NCBI GenBank assembly: GCA_963576475.1
Contig: OY754964.1
Coordinates: 50,871,892-50,935,891 of the forward strand
Reading direction: 5' to 3'
From: Molanna angustata
Taxonomy: Eukaryota; Arthropoda; Insecta; Trichoptera; Molannidae
DNA: 64,000 bases
A model generated the notes under the pieces. It was not told where the DNA came from. It saw nothing but the letters and a program-made list of their open reading frames with translations, and did not search any database. Of this stretch, positions 22,428-33,596 are shown piece after piece (position 1 is the stretch's first letter; the number at the start of each line of letters is the position of its first letter). A program made the translations under genes and the position numbers.

Positions 22428-22850
22428 TGCATTGGAGACCATGGCCCTTACAAAAAGAAATGTAGAAAAGCTCAAATGCACACTGCGATCCATGGAAAGA
22501 TCCATGCTTGGTATAAGCCTAAGAGATAAAAAATGCGGAAATTAGGAAGAGAACCAGAGTAGCTGATATATTATCATGGACCGCGTAGCAAGATTGAAGT
22601 GGCAATGGGCGGACCATATTGCAAGACAAGACCCCGCAAGATGGACCCTTATAAAAATAAGACGGAGACCTTGGGGAAACAAGAGAGGCGTCGGAAGACC
22701 TCAAAAAAGATGGTCCGATGACATACCTGCTGTGGTGGGTAAAAATTGGCTGCAAGCAGCAATCGACCGAACTAAATGGAAGGGTATGGAAGAATCCTAT
22801 ATCCAGCAGTGTAGGACAGAGGGCTGAAGAAGAAGAAGATGATGATGATT
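22428..22850 (+). pseudogene. RTE-type LINE 3' end with (GAA)n(GAT)n tail
   Basis: TMALTKRNVEKLKCTLRSME and RSMLGISLRDK are followed after stops by an 83-codon clean frame (22576-22827). That frame reads DRVARLKWQWADHIARQD, GVGRPQKRWSDDIPAV, NWLQAAIDRTKWKGMEESY and IQQCRTEG before a stop. The order fits the end of RTE-type proteins. The stop is followed by GAAGAAGAAGATGATGATG. Confidence 0.85.
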
Positions 22851-22959
22851 TTGATATATCACTTCTTTTGGGCTACAATCCTAAGATTGGTTTGTACCAC
22901 GAACTTGATGTCTACACTTATCTCTTTTATCCGCCAGCATCTTTTTTATCTTCATTTCA

Positions 22960-23105
22960 TACATAGTAGTTGGTACAGCGCACATCACTGATCATCTGGT
23001 CCATATATTTAATTGTCTCTAGGGTGACCTCTACGATTTTTGGCTTCTATGATTCCTTCGGCGATAATATCAAGCAGGACCGGTTGCCTGATGTTATGGC
23101 CTATT
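22960..23105 (-). pseudogene. LINE C-terminus scrap
   Basis: The minus strand reads LLDIIAEGIIEAKNRRGHPR, then after a stop IYGPDDQ with a second stop before CALYQ. This resembles the LLxxIIEGKIEGKRGRGRPR segment plus the end of RTE-like proteins. Only about 45 codons remain. Confidence 0.5.
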
Positions 23106-23587
23106 CAATTGAATCGCTGTTGACATTATAGAGAGGATTAACGATAGGAGAAAAACGAAACCAGTATACAAGACTTGTGTGCGTAAGGGAGTTGGAAGGG
23201 TTCGACCACAATGCTCCTACCTATGTTGTAGTTCAAGTTTGACTCTATTGTCTTATGGAGTTTGCCAACCACTGATGTAAGAGTTGCAGACAGGCTCGTC
23301 CTATTCCAACGCCGATTAATCTTTCCTGTATTAGTAAATTTTCGTAACGACTTATGGCGCGTTTTAATGTGTGCTTTATGTTCGCGCCCGTCCCTAAAAC
23401 GTACCAAGTAATAATTCCGTTTTCACGTCTTGTGCTTTATCGGGGGTGAATCGCGACATAGGCAGTCAGTGGGACAGTTGTAAAATATGACGATTCCACA
23501 CTACGGAATTGGTTTGAATCACATCGTGAACGACGTTTCTGAAATGTCATATTTTTAACTAAAAATCTGAATTGCACCTCTATGACT
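23106..23587 (-). other. Unrecognised stretch with an 89-codon minus frame
   Basis: The minus frame 23138-23407 contains MVRFRDGREHKAHIKTRHKS and has no motif I can name. It may be a relic lying between two LINE scraps. Confidence 0.3.
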
Positions 23588-23785
23588 TACATCTTCTTTT
23601 TCTAATGCCCTGTCAGGAACCCCCAACGTTGGCGATCACTCTCTGTCATGTGCTGCTCGGAATATCTGCTCCATGGTTCTGAAGCCCGTCCATTCTCTGA
23701 TATTACACAGCCAGCACATGTCTCCTTTCAGTCCCTCGGTTACCTTCTATCTTGCCCTCCAGTATTGATTGAAGCATGTGGTATA
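23588..23785 (-). pseudogene. RTE-type LINE scrap
   Basis: The minus strand reads MLQSILEGKIEGNRGTERR, then in a second frame REWTGFRTMEQIFRAAHDRE and in a third VIANVGGS. This is the terminal LLQxILEGKIEGxRG...REWTG...RAAxDRxxxxxVIANV sequence of RTE-type proteins, with at least two frameshifts. Confidence 0.7.
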
Positions 23786-23899
23786 TGACTTATATAAGAA
23801 ACGGGATTAGGCGGAAAATTGTGGTAGTTCATGATAATAGTATCAATGATGCAAATACTTTGCTTAAAATCACTTTATATGCGTAAATTTATAATATCC

Positions 23900-24474
23900 T
23901 TTCCCCAGAACCCTCAAAAGATACGTATTTAAAATAAATAACATTTTTTGCATCTTTATTCTATGGTATTTCAACCAAATCTGTGACAAACAATATTTTT
24001 CTTCACTTTTAATTTTATTTACACTGACAGCGTTTACTATGTAGAATTCCATTTTTAAATAAATTATACACTTGTTTTTCTTTCTACATTTATTTTTACT
24101 CTCCAGAACGACCGTTTCGCCTGGTGAAGGCCTTTTCAACTGGTCTGTTGAAAAGGTCTTCACCAGGTGAAACGGTCGTTCTAGAGAGTAAAAATAAATG
24201 TAGAAAGAAAAACAAGTGTATAACTTATTTAAAAATATTTTTCCTGTTTTTTTAATAGCAAGCAAAGTAAATCAAATTGAAAAACTTTTTAAGTAAAAAT
24301 CTACTTTGTAGGCCTTGAGTTTACAACAAAAAATCAAAAAAAAATCTTAAAACTAATTGTACAAGAAAAATATTAAAAATATAAATTCAAAGTACAACTC
24401 ACTCTATAGAATAAATATGTAAAAATAAACTGTTCTTTATTTCAAAGACGAATCTTTTGAGGGTTCTGGGGAAA
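23900..24474. mobile_element. TIR element with long internal palindrome
   Basis: The ends are complementary. TTTCCCCAGAACCCTCAAAA (23900-23919) pairs with the complement of AATCTTTTGAGGGTTCTGGG (24451-24470). The middle contains a palindrome of about 90-bp arms. A half copy is at 26313-26524. No transposase is present, so this is non-autonomous. No clear target duplication was seen. Confidence 0.7.
24051..24236. repeat. Near-perfect palindrome, about 90-bp arms, 6-nt loop
   Basis: Arms 24051-24140 and 24147-24236 are reverse complements with about four substitutions, around a TGGTCT centre. A 131-codon minus frame (23870-24265) crosses the whole structure and is a by-product of the palindrome. 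Confidence 0.9.
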
Positions 24475-26152
24475 AGACCCAAAATTTTCTATTTGACTCT
24501 GAAATGGTTTTACCAAAGTATTTTCTCCATAATTACTTTTAATTAAAAATGGGATTAAAATACTGAATATCAGATATTAACACATTATTTTTTACTAATT
24601 AAGAAATAAAGAAAATAAATTAACTGAATTTAGTGTTAACTGCCGTTGTAAATTGGTAGTTTGTTTGAGAATTTTATTTTTATTTTATTGTTAACAATTT
24701 ATTTTATTATTTTTATTTTATTGTTGTGTAAAATTAAAAATATTTCTCGCTAAATTCTTATATTGCTGAGCTTAAAACATTGATTATTGGGATAAGATTG
24801 TCATTTGGCAAAAAATTCAAATAAGTGTTTACAATACAACAATAGTAAAAAAAATAGTAAATAAGTGTTTACAATACAACAAAAAATTATCTCATTCTCT
24901 GGCCACATCCGTCAGAATTGAAAGCTTGTGAAATCTTTTCGCAAGTTCACAAGGCTCATGTCACAATTTCACAAACTCAGCGCTAATACCTACCCGTATT
25001 CAAAGAACAAATCTTGAAGAAACCTCAGGCTTTCAAGGTACCTTGAAGTAAATGTGACGTCACGTCACTTGAGGATACCTGCGGAATTTGGACAAATAAT
25101 AAAAAGACAAATTCAAGAATTTCAACAAAATGTAGGTATTCCTCGAACGAGCGAGGAATACTATGCGAGGATTACTTCTGTTGAATATTTTTCAATAATA
25201 TATGGCATTGTTTTCTGATTTACCTACCTAACCAAAAAATATTGAAAATTTTTAATATTCCATTCCTGGGAATATTTAAATTTTATACAAAACCTTTTTT
25301 TTTAACCTATTATACAAAACATTTCATTCGTTATAGAATCTTCTATTTAGTTGTTAAAAGTAAGGGGTATCTTTTGTATGACGGAAAACGTCATCCATGC
25401 TTCACTTAAGGGCTCCTTAAGGGACATACCTTCAAGCTACTTTAACGGCTTGAGGCCTTCTCAATACTCGTATTTGACTCTTAATACAGGTATTAGTGTC
25501 AATGCACGTTGATGATCTCTATATAGTCGTTAAAAATTGGGTTTATAATAAAATCTCACGGTTGGTATGGTCGTTTACGAAATGTTTTCTATAGACCGAT
25601 ATAATATTATATAACATTACAAATGTAACTTTCTAGGAAAAGAGACAAATATTACATTAGACACTCGTTGAAATTTAACGACCAAGAATTACAACATTTT
25701 TTCACGGTTATTTTCTGTACCTTCGTAATAAAGTAAGAACATGCACCTACGTACCTATGTACCTCCATAACACTTTTCATTATCTACTTAAAGATTTTAT
25801 CTCTTTGTAAATACTTTTGGGATTTTAATAAAAAAAATCACTGCAGATAGTTTTTTTGTGCAAAAATACAAATTATTTAACTTAAAGATATAAAACAACA
25901 AATAACACGATTTATAAAAATTTATAATGGGTGTTACTATTATTGGCATATATAATAAAACACTAAAAATTAAACATTAGGATTTCACTTACTAATTATT
26001 GTAAACTTGTAATCAAAGAATATTAAAAAAGCAAATAAAATGATTAATAATTGATAAAATAATAAATATATGACACGATTAAGGACCTGGTGTACCCTAG
26101 GTATACGGATGTATACAAAAATGCATGCTAAATTACCTTCTCATGTATGAAA
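24475..26152. other. AT-rich stretch with minor repeats
   Basis: No gene seen. AAATAAGTGTTTACAATACA is repeated at about 24818 and 24861. A block near 25940-26060 weakly resembles the TIR element body. Confidence 0.4.
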
Positions 26153-26205
26153 CACGGAAAAATATTGTATATCACCTAATACGTGATATACAACATTTTT
26201 TCGTG
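26153..26205. repeat. 23-bp hairpin
   Basis: Arms 26153-26175 and 26183-26205 pair with two mismatches around a CTAATAC loop. Confidence 0.85.
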
Positions 26206-26312
26206 GAGAAAAGTTAAATTTAAAGATTTTTTTTAAATAACAAGAATAGTTATTTAAATATTAGGTATGAAATTAAAAAAAAACTCAGCCGGTAGATTTT
26301 CGTATTCTCTTT

Positions 26313-26524
26313 CGATTGAAGTAAAACTCTACTTAATAGGCCTTGTATTTTTTAGTTACTTACAAAAAAATAATTTTAATAATAAAAAAGGGTTTCACTT
26401 ACTAATTTTACAAGAAAAGTATTAAACAAATTCAAACTTCAAAAAACTCAATAGAATAAAGATATAAATACAAATTATTCTTTTCTTTATTTCAAAGACG
26501 TATCTTTTGAGGGTATTAGGGAAA
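26313..26524. mobile_element. Half copy of the 23900-type TIR element
   Basis: The block aligns with 24291-24474 and ends TATCTTTTGAGGG like its right end. The opposite end is missing. Confidence 0.6.
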
Positions 26525-26829
26525 TTATTTTCAAAATATAGCCTTCAATAGCCTCTTCATAATTGTAACAGTTGTAGCGGTAACTTGGAGCAATCGGTTC
26601 AACTGCAAAACGACTGCTACGAGCAGTCCGTGTATTTTAAATGAGAAATTTGTATTGGAACTGCGAACTGCGGCCGCTTTGCCGCGACAGCGATATATAT
26701 TTAACTTTTGTTTGAGTATAATATCATCATATTATATTTAATTTTAAAATGTAAATAGTAAGTTCAACACATTCATCATTTGTACTTCCAAAAAAACACT
26801 GATACATTTTGTTGACATTTCTCATTATC
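26525..26829. other. Unannotated stretch
   Basis: A GC-richer patch (about 26600-26690) contains CTGCGGCCGC but no recognised gene. Confidence 0.35.
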
Positions 26830-27590
26830 GTTATCTTCTTCGTTTGCCCAAGATACGACATCGACGTATTAAAACATAATATCTTGTCGTTGTTATACAA
26901 TGTACTTTCTAATCATTGTTATACAATGTACTTTCTTTCCACTTTGATTTGCTGAACGTATTTTATTATTTATTCCAATAATTCATAGTACTGATTTTTT
27001 TAGCTTTGCATTTGAAGTACAATCAGCGAGGATACGGAAAAGTCTTAGTCCTGATATCATCGGCTAACTCATTTAACATTTATTTATTTAGAGGACAACA
27101 TACAGGATATAATAAATTATATAAAAAAAAGATGATTTGATTAATAATAAAGCCAATTACAGGTTATCGCTGAAGTTATTGTAGTAGGTATATTAAGATA
27201 CATTAGGAATGGTTACATATTATGGTGAGATATTGTGTGAATGATGTGTGAAATTGCATATATAAATGTGTCAATATATTAAGTGTTAAATTTGATTATA
27301 ATAATAAAAGACAAAAGTCAAATATCTATGTAAGTATCTTATAATACCTGATTTCTTCTTACTCTCCTAATCCTTTTGTTTTCCTATCATTGCTATGATC
27401 TGTTATTACAAACTCTTTTTTTTCTCTTTTTATTTTTTTAATGCTTAGCTTCTGTTATTTTTTTATGTCATAACCGTATTGCCTCAGTACACATTGTATT
27501 GTATATTACCACCATCAACTCTGGTTGGTTGGGAGTAATTTCCGTATGGCAATAAACCTGTCAGTGTACAATAAATAAATAAATACAACT
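26830..27590 (+). mobile_element. Decayed LINE family A copy with nested insertion
   Basis: Sequence matching the family A C-terminus (as at 3320-3590) occurs at 26845-27078: TTTGCCCAAGATACG, TTTGCTGAACGTA, GAAGTACAATCAGCG and AGTCTTAGTCCTGATAT. The family A 3' UTR resumes near 27350, includes TCTGGTTGGTTGGGAG (27523-27538) and ends in an AAAT tail near 27590. The stretch about 27079-27345 is not part of the family and starts ATTTATTTATTTAG, the reverse of a LINE tail. A minus-strand LINE scrap therefore appears inserted. Confidence 0.7.
27079..27345 (-). mobile_element. Probable minus-strand LINE 3' scrap nested in family A copy
   Basis: It begins ATTTATTTATTTAGAGGACA, very like the minus-strand LINE at 35766 (TTTATTTAGGGACAA). 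The remainder has no coding motif. The boundary with the host copy is approximate. Confidence 0.45.
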
Positions 27591-27696
27591 CTCTTATTTT
27601 ATTACGACAAAATACGACATTATGTATATAGTTTTTTTTTCCATTTTTAATAGCCTTGTTTACTTTGATTTATGCATTTTATTGTGTTGTACACAC

Positions 27697-27780
27697 GTGA
27701 ACGAAATCAGTCGTGGCAGGATTCGATCTCGTGTCCGCTGGGTTACTAATCCATCACGCTAAACGCTCATCCACCACCCA
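27697..27780 (-). mobile_element. tRNA-Thr-like SINE (family 1), copy 3, truncated
   Basis: Minus-strand TAGCGTGATGGATTAGTAAC and GATCGAATCCTGCCACGAC, followed by the tail start TTTCGTTCAC, match family 1 with many substitutions. The tail is lost after about 15 bases. This is the oldest of the three copies. Confidence 0.65.
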
Positions 27781-28493
27781 TCTTATGATTGAATTTAGAA
27801 CCGGCCCCGTTCGTCCCGAACGTAGCAACGAGGGGTGGCGCAATTTCTCTGGAAATAATAAAGCTTAAAATTTCCGAGTTGTATTTTGAGTGGTAAAAAT
27901 ATTCGGGGCACACTTAAATTAATTTAATTTATTATCACGTTGGTACCCACCCACAGTCTGCCGTATTTGGGTATGGAAATCATGCCATAAAGCATATTTG
28001 CTTTCATTAAAATAATACGGTTTTGTTATTTCATACTTTGTGTTATTATTATTCAAAAAAATAAGCAGGCTTGTACAAACTAGCATATTATAGTAGTAAG
28101 TGCGAAAAACTTTATCAAAGCCATCTGAAACAATAAACTTTGAAGATATTATAAAAACAACATATCTATATATTCTGAATACCAAGAATTAATTATTACA
28201 TTATTATGTTGGTTTTTTACTCCTCATTACCCCAAGAGGATATTATTTATTTTTTTTTATTTTATTTAATATAGTGGGATATTATTTTTTTTTTATTGAT
28301 ATAGTGGGGAGTTATTAATACGCGATTTTTAAGGTTATTTTGCTTTATTAGAGATTATCAACTAGTATCATACTGAGATTGTATTGTGAAAGTTTCATCA
28401 CAATGTATCTTTGTGTGTCTGTGCTGTGCACTTTGTGAAAGCCAAACATTTCCTACAACTATCATCTACTACATGTATGTCTTTTATTATATA
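27781..28493. other. AT-rich stretch, no gene seen
   Basis: An 88-codon minus frame (27919-28185) has no motif. Local repeats of ATATAGTGGG occur near 28270 and 28300. Confidence 0.4.
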
Positions 28494-29204
28494 CTAGCTT
28501 TTATGTCCCGCCGTTGGCCAAGAACATAAAATTGTGAAGGAATAAGCAATCGTTTTTTATAATATTGTCACCCAATTATTTTGCAATATCGGACTATGAA
28601 AAGTGGTTTGAAATTTGATTGAGTTTAAGCATTGTAAAATGTTCAAGTGATGGCCACAACCCATTCTTTTTTATATATTGCTATAAAGTGCTATTTAAAT
28701 ATTATCATCGAAAACAAATTGTAATATGTACCTATAAATTTTTTTTTAGTAATTTTGGAATGTGGTTAAAATTTGATTAAATAATGCGTACTGAAAAGAT
28801 CTAGTATTGGTCACATCCCATTCGTTTTTATATTTTTTCATCAAGTGTGCATTATATTTTTGCACAATTAGACTGATAGGCTTAAAATTGACACAAAAGT
28901 CTACATTAACGAAGAAGAAGAAGACTTAAACTATAGTAAATAGTTTATAATTTAAATATAAACATTGTGAAGAGTTCAGTAATGGCCAAAACCCCCATTC
29001 ATTAAATATCGTCAACGAAATCAAATATGAAAGTGTTGAAAATTATTCAAAATATGATGATATAAATAGTTAAAATTTGATTAAACAAAAGTATTGAAAA
29101 GATTCTAGTGCAGATTACACCGTCACATCCCACATCCCATTCGTTTTTACATATGTATTTTCATCAAGTGTGCATATTGTTAATAATATTTCTGCACAAA
29201 AGAC

Positions 29205-29540
29205 CAGTAGACTTAAAACTAACCCAAAAGTCTAAATAAAAAAGAGAAGAATAAGTATAAGACTATAAGAAATAGTTTGTATTAAAAACTATCCCAATGG
29301 TCTACATAAAATAAGAAAAAATACATAAAATAGAAGAATTAGACTATTTGAAATAGATTGTATAAAAACTGACTAAATGGTCTTCACAAAAGAAGAAGAA
29401 GATTAATGTATAGGAAATAGTTTGTATAAAATTCACCAAAGTTCTACATAAAATAAGAAAACGAAGAAAAAGACTAAAGGAAATAGTTTGTGTAAAAACT
29501 GTAAGGTCTACATAAAATTAAGAAGAAAAAGAATTAGACT
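29205..29540 (+). repeat. C1 tier 1: about 60-bp tandem units
   Basis: Four to five diverged units are built on GACTATAGGAAATAGTTTGT, ATAAAAACT, GGTCTACATAAAA and GAAGAAGAAG. The same tier has clearly more units in C2 and C3. Confidence 0.8.
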
Positions 29541-29542
29541 CC

Positions 29543-29746
29543 ATGAACCGTCGCTTCAGACCCTTCAGAACCTCCCGTCCCTTCAGGCCCTTCAGTACCT
29601 CCCGTTCCTTCAATCCATCATTACGTCCCTACCAATCAGGCCCTTCAGTACCTCCCGTCCCTTCAGGACCTTTTATACCTCCCGTCCCTTCAGGCCCTTT
29701 AGTGCATCCCTTCCCTTCATTACATCCCGTCCCTTCAGTCGGTTAA
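29543..29746 (+). repeat. C1 tier 2: CCCTTCAG minisatellite
   Basis: Units of about 15-18 bp such as CCCTTCAGTACCTCCCGT repeat over about 200 bp. The minus counterpart is at 45925-46115 in C2. Frames through it give repetitive RPFSTS or GPSVPPVPS peptides and are not genes. Confidence 0.9.
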
Positions 29747-30465
29747 GAAAAGTTTAAATCCAGAAACCATCCTGGAAGAACCGCGAAGAGATGAAAGGAC
29801 CTTCTTTTCCCAGGATACTCCACCTTCAAAGGTAAAATGACTAAATACACGAAGAAGAAGAAGAAAAAAGTTTAAATCCAGATACCTGCGAAGATATGGA
29901 AGGAAAATTGGATGAAGAAGAAAAAGAAGAAGAAGAAAAAAGTCTATATCCAAAAACCGTCTTGGAAGACTTGTGAAGAGTTGGAAGGACAGTTGGACCT
30001 TCTTCTCCCAGGATTCTCCAACTTCATAGGTAAAATGACCAAAAATACACGAAGAAGAAGAAGAAGAAGAAAAAAGTTCAAATCCAGAAACCTGCGAAGA
30101 GATGGAAGGACAATTGGACCTTCTTCTCCCAGGTTAGTCCACCTTCTTAGGTAAAATGACCAAATACACGATGAAGAAGAAGAAGAAAAAAGTTTAAATC
30201 CAGAAAGCTGCGAAGAGATGGAAGGAAAATTGGACCTTCATCTCCCAAGATAGTCCACCTTCATAGGTAAAATAACCAAATACACGATGAAGAAGAAGAA
30301 GAAAAAAGTTAAAATCCACAAACCGTCCTGGAAGACCTGCGAAGAGATGGAGGGACAATCGGACCTTCTTTTCCCAGGATACTCCCCCTTCATAGGTGAA
30401 ATGACCAAATACACGAAGAAGAAGAAGAATAAGAAAAAAGTTTAAATCCAGAAACCATCCCGGGC
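29747..30465 (+). repeat. C1 tier 3: 70-130-bp tandem units
   Basis: About six units begin AAAGTTTAAATCCAGAAACC and contain CTGCGAAGAGATGGAAGGA, CCTTCTTCTCCCAGGAT and GGTAAAATGACCAAATACAC, ending in GAAGAAGAAG. Unit lengths differ because the GAA run and internal segments vary. The same tier appears in C2 at 45412-45920 and is absent from C3. Confidence 0.9.
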
Positions 30466-31351
30466 ACACGCTCGACAATTCACCAAAGTTTCATTGTAAT
30501 CGGACAAACGGTTTAGGAGCACATAGCATACAATTTTCTGATAGGAAATCAGTATATTGTTGTGTGATTTGTAAGTAAATAGTAATAGGTAGGTACCTAC
30601 CTACAACAATGTTCTAAATAAATTCGATTCATAACAAATTTTATTTGAATATCAGAATCTTTCCGTTACCATAGTAACCATTCCAATATTAATATCAAAT
30701 GGGCTCGATACATTTTTTGGATATGTAGGTAGGTACCTACATTGGTTTGTTCGAAGCCACAAAAACGAAAATTGTCCGAAATATCAAATATAATTATGCA
30801 ATTTTATTATGCCTATATCTTTACTAATAATTAACAGACTTTTACAATATATGTCTTAAAACTTGCTATAAAGTCTTGTATTTCATTTTATTATTTCATA
30901 ATCACATTTATTTCAAAGGTATATTATTTTAAAGAACATATTCATTCGGTAGGAAAATTAAATATCGTATGAAGAGATATTAAAATGGCGGGGTTATATG
31001 TACATTTGTACAAAACGCTTACTTTAAAAATAAGTTAAACATTATAATTAGACAAAATATTCACCATGTTTTTCACTTAAAAGCTAAGTTATACTTGAAA
31101 ATATATTTTTTTCGTGTAAATACGTACTTCTAACTTTTAAACTAACAGATATTTGCGTGCAAAATGTACACTTTTTTGACAGATATGACTTGGAATATTT
31201 TGTATGAAAAAAATAATTATTGAAATATCTTTAAAATTCAACATTTTAATCCCATTATTTTTAGCGTGACACTGCATCAGGTATACTGGTACATGTTCGC
31301 ACATAAATTAGATTTTTAGATGCTCTTGGTTTTTCAAAAGGCGTGAGACAA

Positions 31352-31368
31352 ACACACACACACACACT
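31352..31368. repeat. (CA)n in C1 3' region
   Basis: A short CA run 25 bp before the 3' subterminal repeat. The counterparts in C2 and C3 are expanded. Confidence 0.9.
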
Positions 31369-31489
31369 AACATATTGATTGCTTTATTACTTTAGATTTT
31401 TGATTATTTTAGTTTTTATTACTCTATCCTGAATCGCTATTAAAAAACCATCTAAATCCGCGTCTAAATCACCAATACTCAACCATTTC

Positions 31490-31544
31490 CCTACAAAAGT
31501 GACGACAGGAGTTCACCAGGGTTCTGTGCTTGGCCCGTTAAGGT
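31490..31544 (+). pseudogene. LINE reverse transcriptase motif B scrap
   Basis: One frame reads KVTTGVHQGSVLGPL, the RT motif B signature with Pro replaced by His. No neighbouring RT motif survives, and the sequence switches abruptly to GAGACC-rich DNA. Confidence 0.6.
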
Positions 31545-31820
31545 ACCAGTTCGCTGCGCGACCGAGACCGGAGACCGAGACCGTTACATGACTTTTACTA
31601 TGAAAGTTACCGGTTTGGGCCGCGACCGAGACCGAGACCGACGACAGATACGCGAGACCGATTCCGTGAATTGACTGTATGCAATTGTATGAACACCAGT
31701 TCGCGAGCGAGACCGAGACTGGAGACCGAGACGCGAGACAGGAGACCGAATGAGGGTCTCGAGCGAGACCGAGACACCAATTGTCCAGGACTCGGTCTCG
31801 CTCGAGACACCACTTGCGAC
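31545..31820. repeat. GAGACC-rich block
   Basis: ACCAGTTCGC opens the block and recurs at 31695. Between and after are many GAGACC and CGAGAC words on one strand, then an inverted GGTCTCGCTCGAGAC near the end. It is strongly GC-rich against its surroundings. It may be a short non-autonomous element that carries a hexamer repeat. Confidence 0.7.
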
Positions 31821-32128
31821 ATTGTAGAAAAAACGTCGTTTTCTGACGAAGTCATTGATTTATTTATGTTTACTATTATTTCCTATTATATACCTATTAT
31901 TTATTTTAAGATATTTATATACCTACCTAAATTGATATTTTTAGTGTAGTCTGTTTTATATAAAAAGAAAAATTTCCTTTTCTAATTTCTATATTTCTTT
32001 TTAAAAAATATTTTATGTTTTTTGATTATAATAATATATTTAATAAAAATATTTTAGGACGATGTATAATATGATACGTATTGTTAATTAATAAATAAAT
32101 AAATAAAATATTTTTTACACATTTATTT
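31821..32128. other. AT-rich stretch, no gene seen
   Basis: Ends in an ATAAATAAATAAATAAA run (32087-32106) that could be a retroelement tail. Its body is not identified. Confidence 0.4.
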
Positions 32129-32289
32129 GAAATAGGTAGGTACATTTTTATGAAATAGGTAGGTACATTTTTATGAAATAGGTAGGTACATTTTTATGAA
32201 ATAGGTAGGTACATTTTTATGAAATAGGTAGGTACATTTTTATGAAATAGGTAGGTACATTTTTATGAAATAGGTAGGTACATTTCTAT
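32129..32289. repeat. 23-bp minisatellite, seven copies
   Basis: GAAATAGGTAGGTACATTTT plus TAT repeats seven times with an exact 23-bp period from 32129 to 32289. Only the last unit has a substitution. It contains the TAGGTAGGTAC word found across the window. Confidence 0.97.
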
Positions 32290-32481
32290 TGTATACTTTC
32301 ATTGAATAAAAATTTAGAAACTAAATTTTTCAGTACATGAGAGAAATCTGTACCTACATATACGGGTAACAATAATGATCTCTGTTCAATCAATATTATC
32401 GAGGTAGTTGAATAGCCATGCAATATTGAAGTTACTATTGGAAGAAGAAGAAGACGATGATTTACTGTTGTATTATTATTA

Positions 32482-33169
32482 CTAGTTGCATGTAACACAT
32501 GAGATCCAACTGTCGATTGCGATAGTATATATTATATACCTATAGTTGAAGAATAAATACCAAACTATAAACACAAATCCAAATTATTGAATATTTTAAG
32601 AAATTATGTTTTCTATACAACACATGTATGTCAAGATAGGATAGTATGGAGGTCAGTCAGTATGTATGTGTGGAGATTAAGTATCAAACTATTAAGTCTT
32701 CTTTGATATTGTGTATAGGCGACTGCCATACAAATTATATGAAGCGATGTCGTCACTAAATTCAATTTTAATACTAAAATAAAGATATACTACTACAATG
32801 TTAATATTTTTTATAGAAAATTAAATATATCTAGTTGAGGTGTTTCGGCTTTTTCCCATGTTTTTAAAAACTTTGGAAATATAGGCAGTTAAACACATAT
32901 ATTAATCATAAATATAAAAATGTTTGAGAAACTCTGGATTTTTTTTTTGAAAAAACGACACACACACTATGTTCTACTCCGAATTCTGAGTAAATCGGTA
33001 TATAGAACATATATATATGCTGCGAAGCCTCTAAGTTGGTGTTTTTTGACTTCAAAGTTGGAAAAGCCGTGAAAAATATAGACCCTATGTACAAATCTCG
33101 GGTATCCTGGCTTGAACTTTGTCGATATGTTAAGAGAAAAAAGTTCTCTTGAACAAATCGACATTTGGA
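32482..33169 (+). mobile_element. Helentron-like element (copy E3)
   Basis: It starts CTAGTTGCATGTAACACATG with ATCCAACTGTCGAT at 32504-32517. It ends with hairpin AAGAGAA/TTCTCTT (33132-33150) and ATCGACATTTGGA (33157-33169). It is shorter and more diverged than E4, and the CA tract is reduced. Confidence 0.7.
33132..33150 (+). other. 3' hairpin of Helentron-like copy E3
   Basis: AAGAGAA pairs with TTCTCTT across a 5-nt loop. Position is as in the sister copies, with a different sequence. Confidence 0.65.
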
Positions 33170-33371
33170 CAAAACATAACGAAGAATGGCTGTAAACAAA
33201 TTATACACAACTAGAGGGAAAGAAAGATAGGTTTCATTTTTACAGAAATTTATTGTTTGATTAAAATATGTTCAGAATGTACTCTCAGTTAAATAAAATT
33301 CGATTGTATGAAATTTAAAAAAAACAATGCAAAAAAATTAAACGATAAAAAAAAACCTGTATTATACTCAA

Positions 33372-33435
33372 AGCGCCCTTGAGGTGCGGTTATCACAAAA
33401 TCGGCGCTATAAAAATCATCGCAATTTATTATTAT
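33372..33435 (+). mobile_element. Second GGCGCT-stem retroelement tail
   Basis: AGCGCC (33372-33377) pairs with GGCGCT (33403-33408), followed by TATAAAAATC and an ATT-rich run. It matches the layout at 7836-7908. The loop sequences differ between copies. Confidence 0.5.
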
Positions 33436-33596
33436 TTTTATCTGTGGGATATTATTATTGTTTATTGTTAATACAACTTGTATATATAATTTCATACCTT
33501 GTGTTATATGCTGTGTTGACGATTTGTAGAAATTCGAGAATTTTATGTGAAACTAAAATGTAAATACACAATATGCTATCTATAATATAATATAGA

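Larger units (their letters stand above)
28494..31395 (+). mobile_element. Long satellite-bearing Helentron-like element (copy C1)
   Basis: It starts CTAGCTTTTATGTCCCGCCG and ends GATTGCTTTATTACTTTAGA. A subterminal inverted repeat links AATAAGCAATC (28541-28551) with GATTGCTTTATT (31377-31388). Copies in reverse orientation occupy 41661-47642 and 47643-50204. Inside are diverged GGCCAxAACCC units (28620-29180), a roughly 60-bp tandem tier, a CCCTTCAG tier, a 70-130-bp tier, and a unique 3' part with GTAGGTACCTAC palindromes and a CA tract. No protein is encoded. Helentron-like membership is inferred from the CTAG start and subterminal repeats. Confidence 0.7.

Noticed and set aside
23870..24265. 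131-codon minus ORF
   Set aside because: It reads through both arms of a palindrome inside a TIR element, so its length follows from the symmetry.
32129..32289. CRISPR-like regular repeat
   Set aside because: The 23-bp units are contiguous with no unique spacers, and the DNA is eukaryotic.
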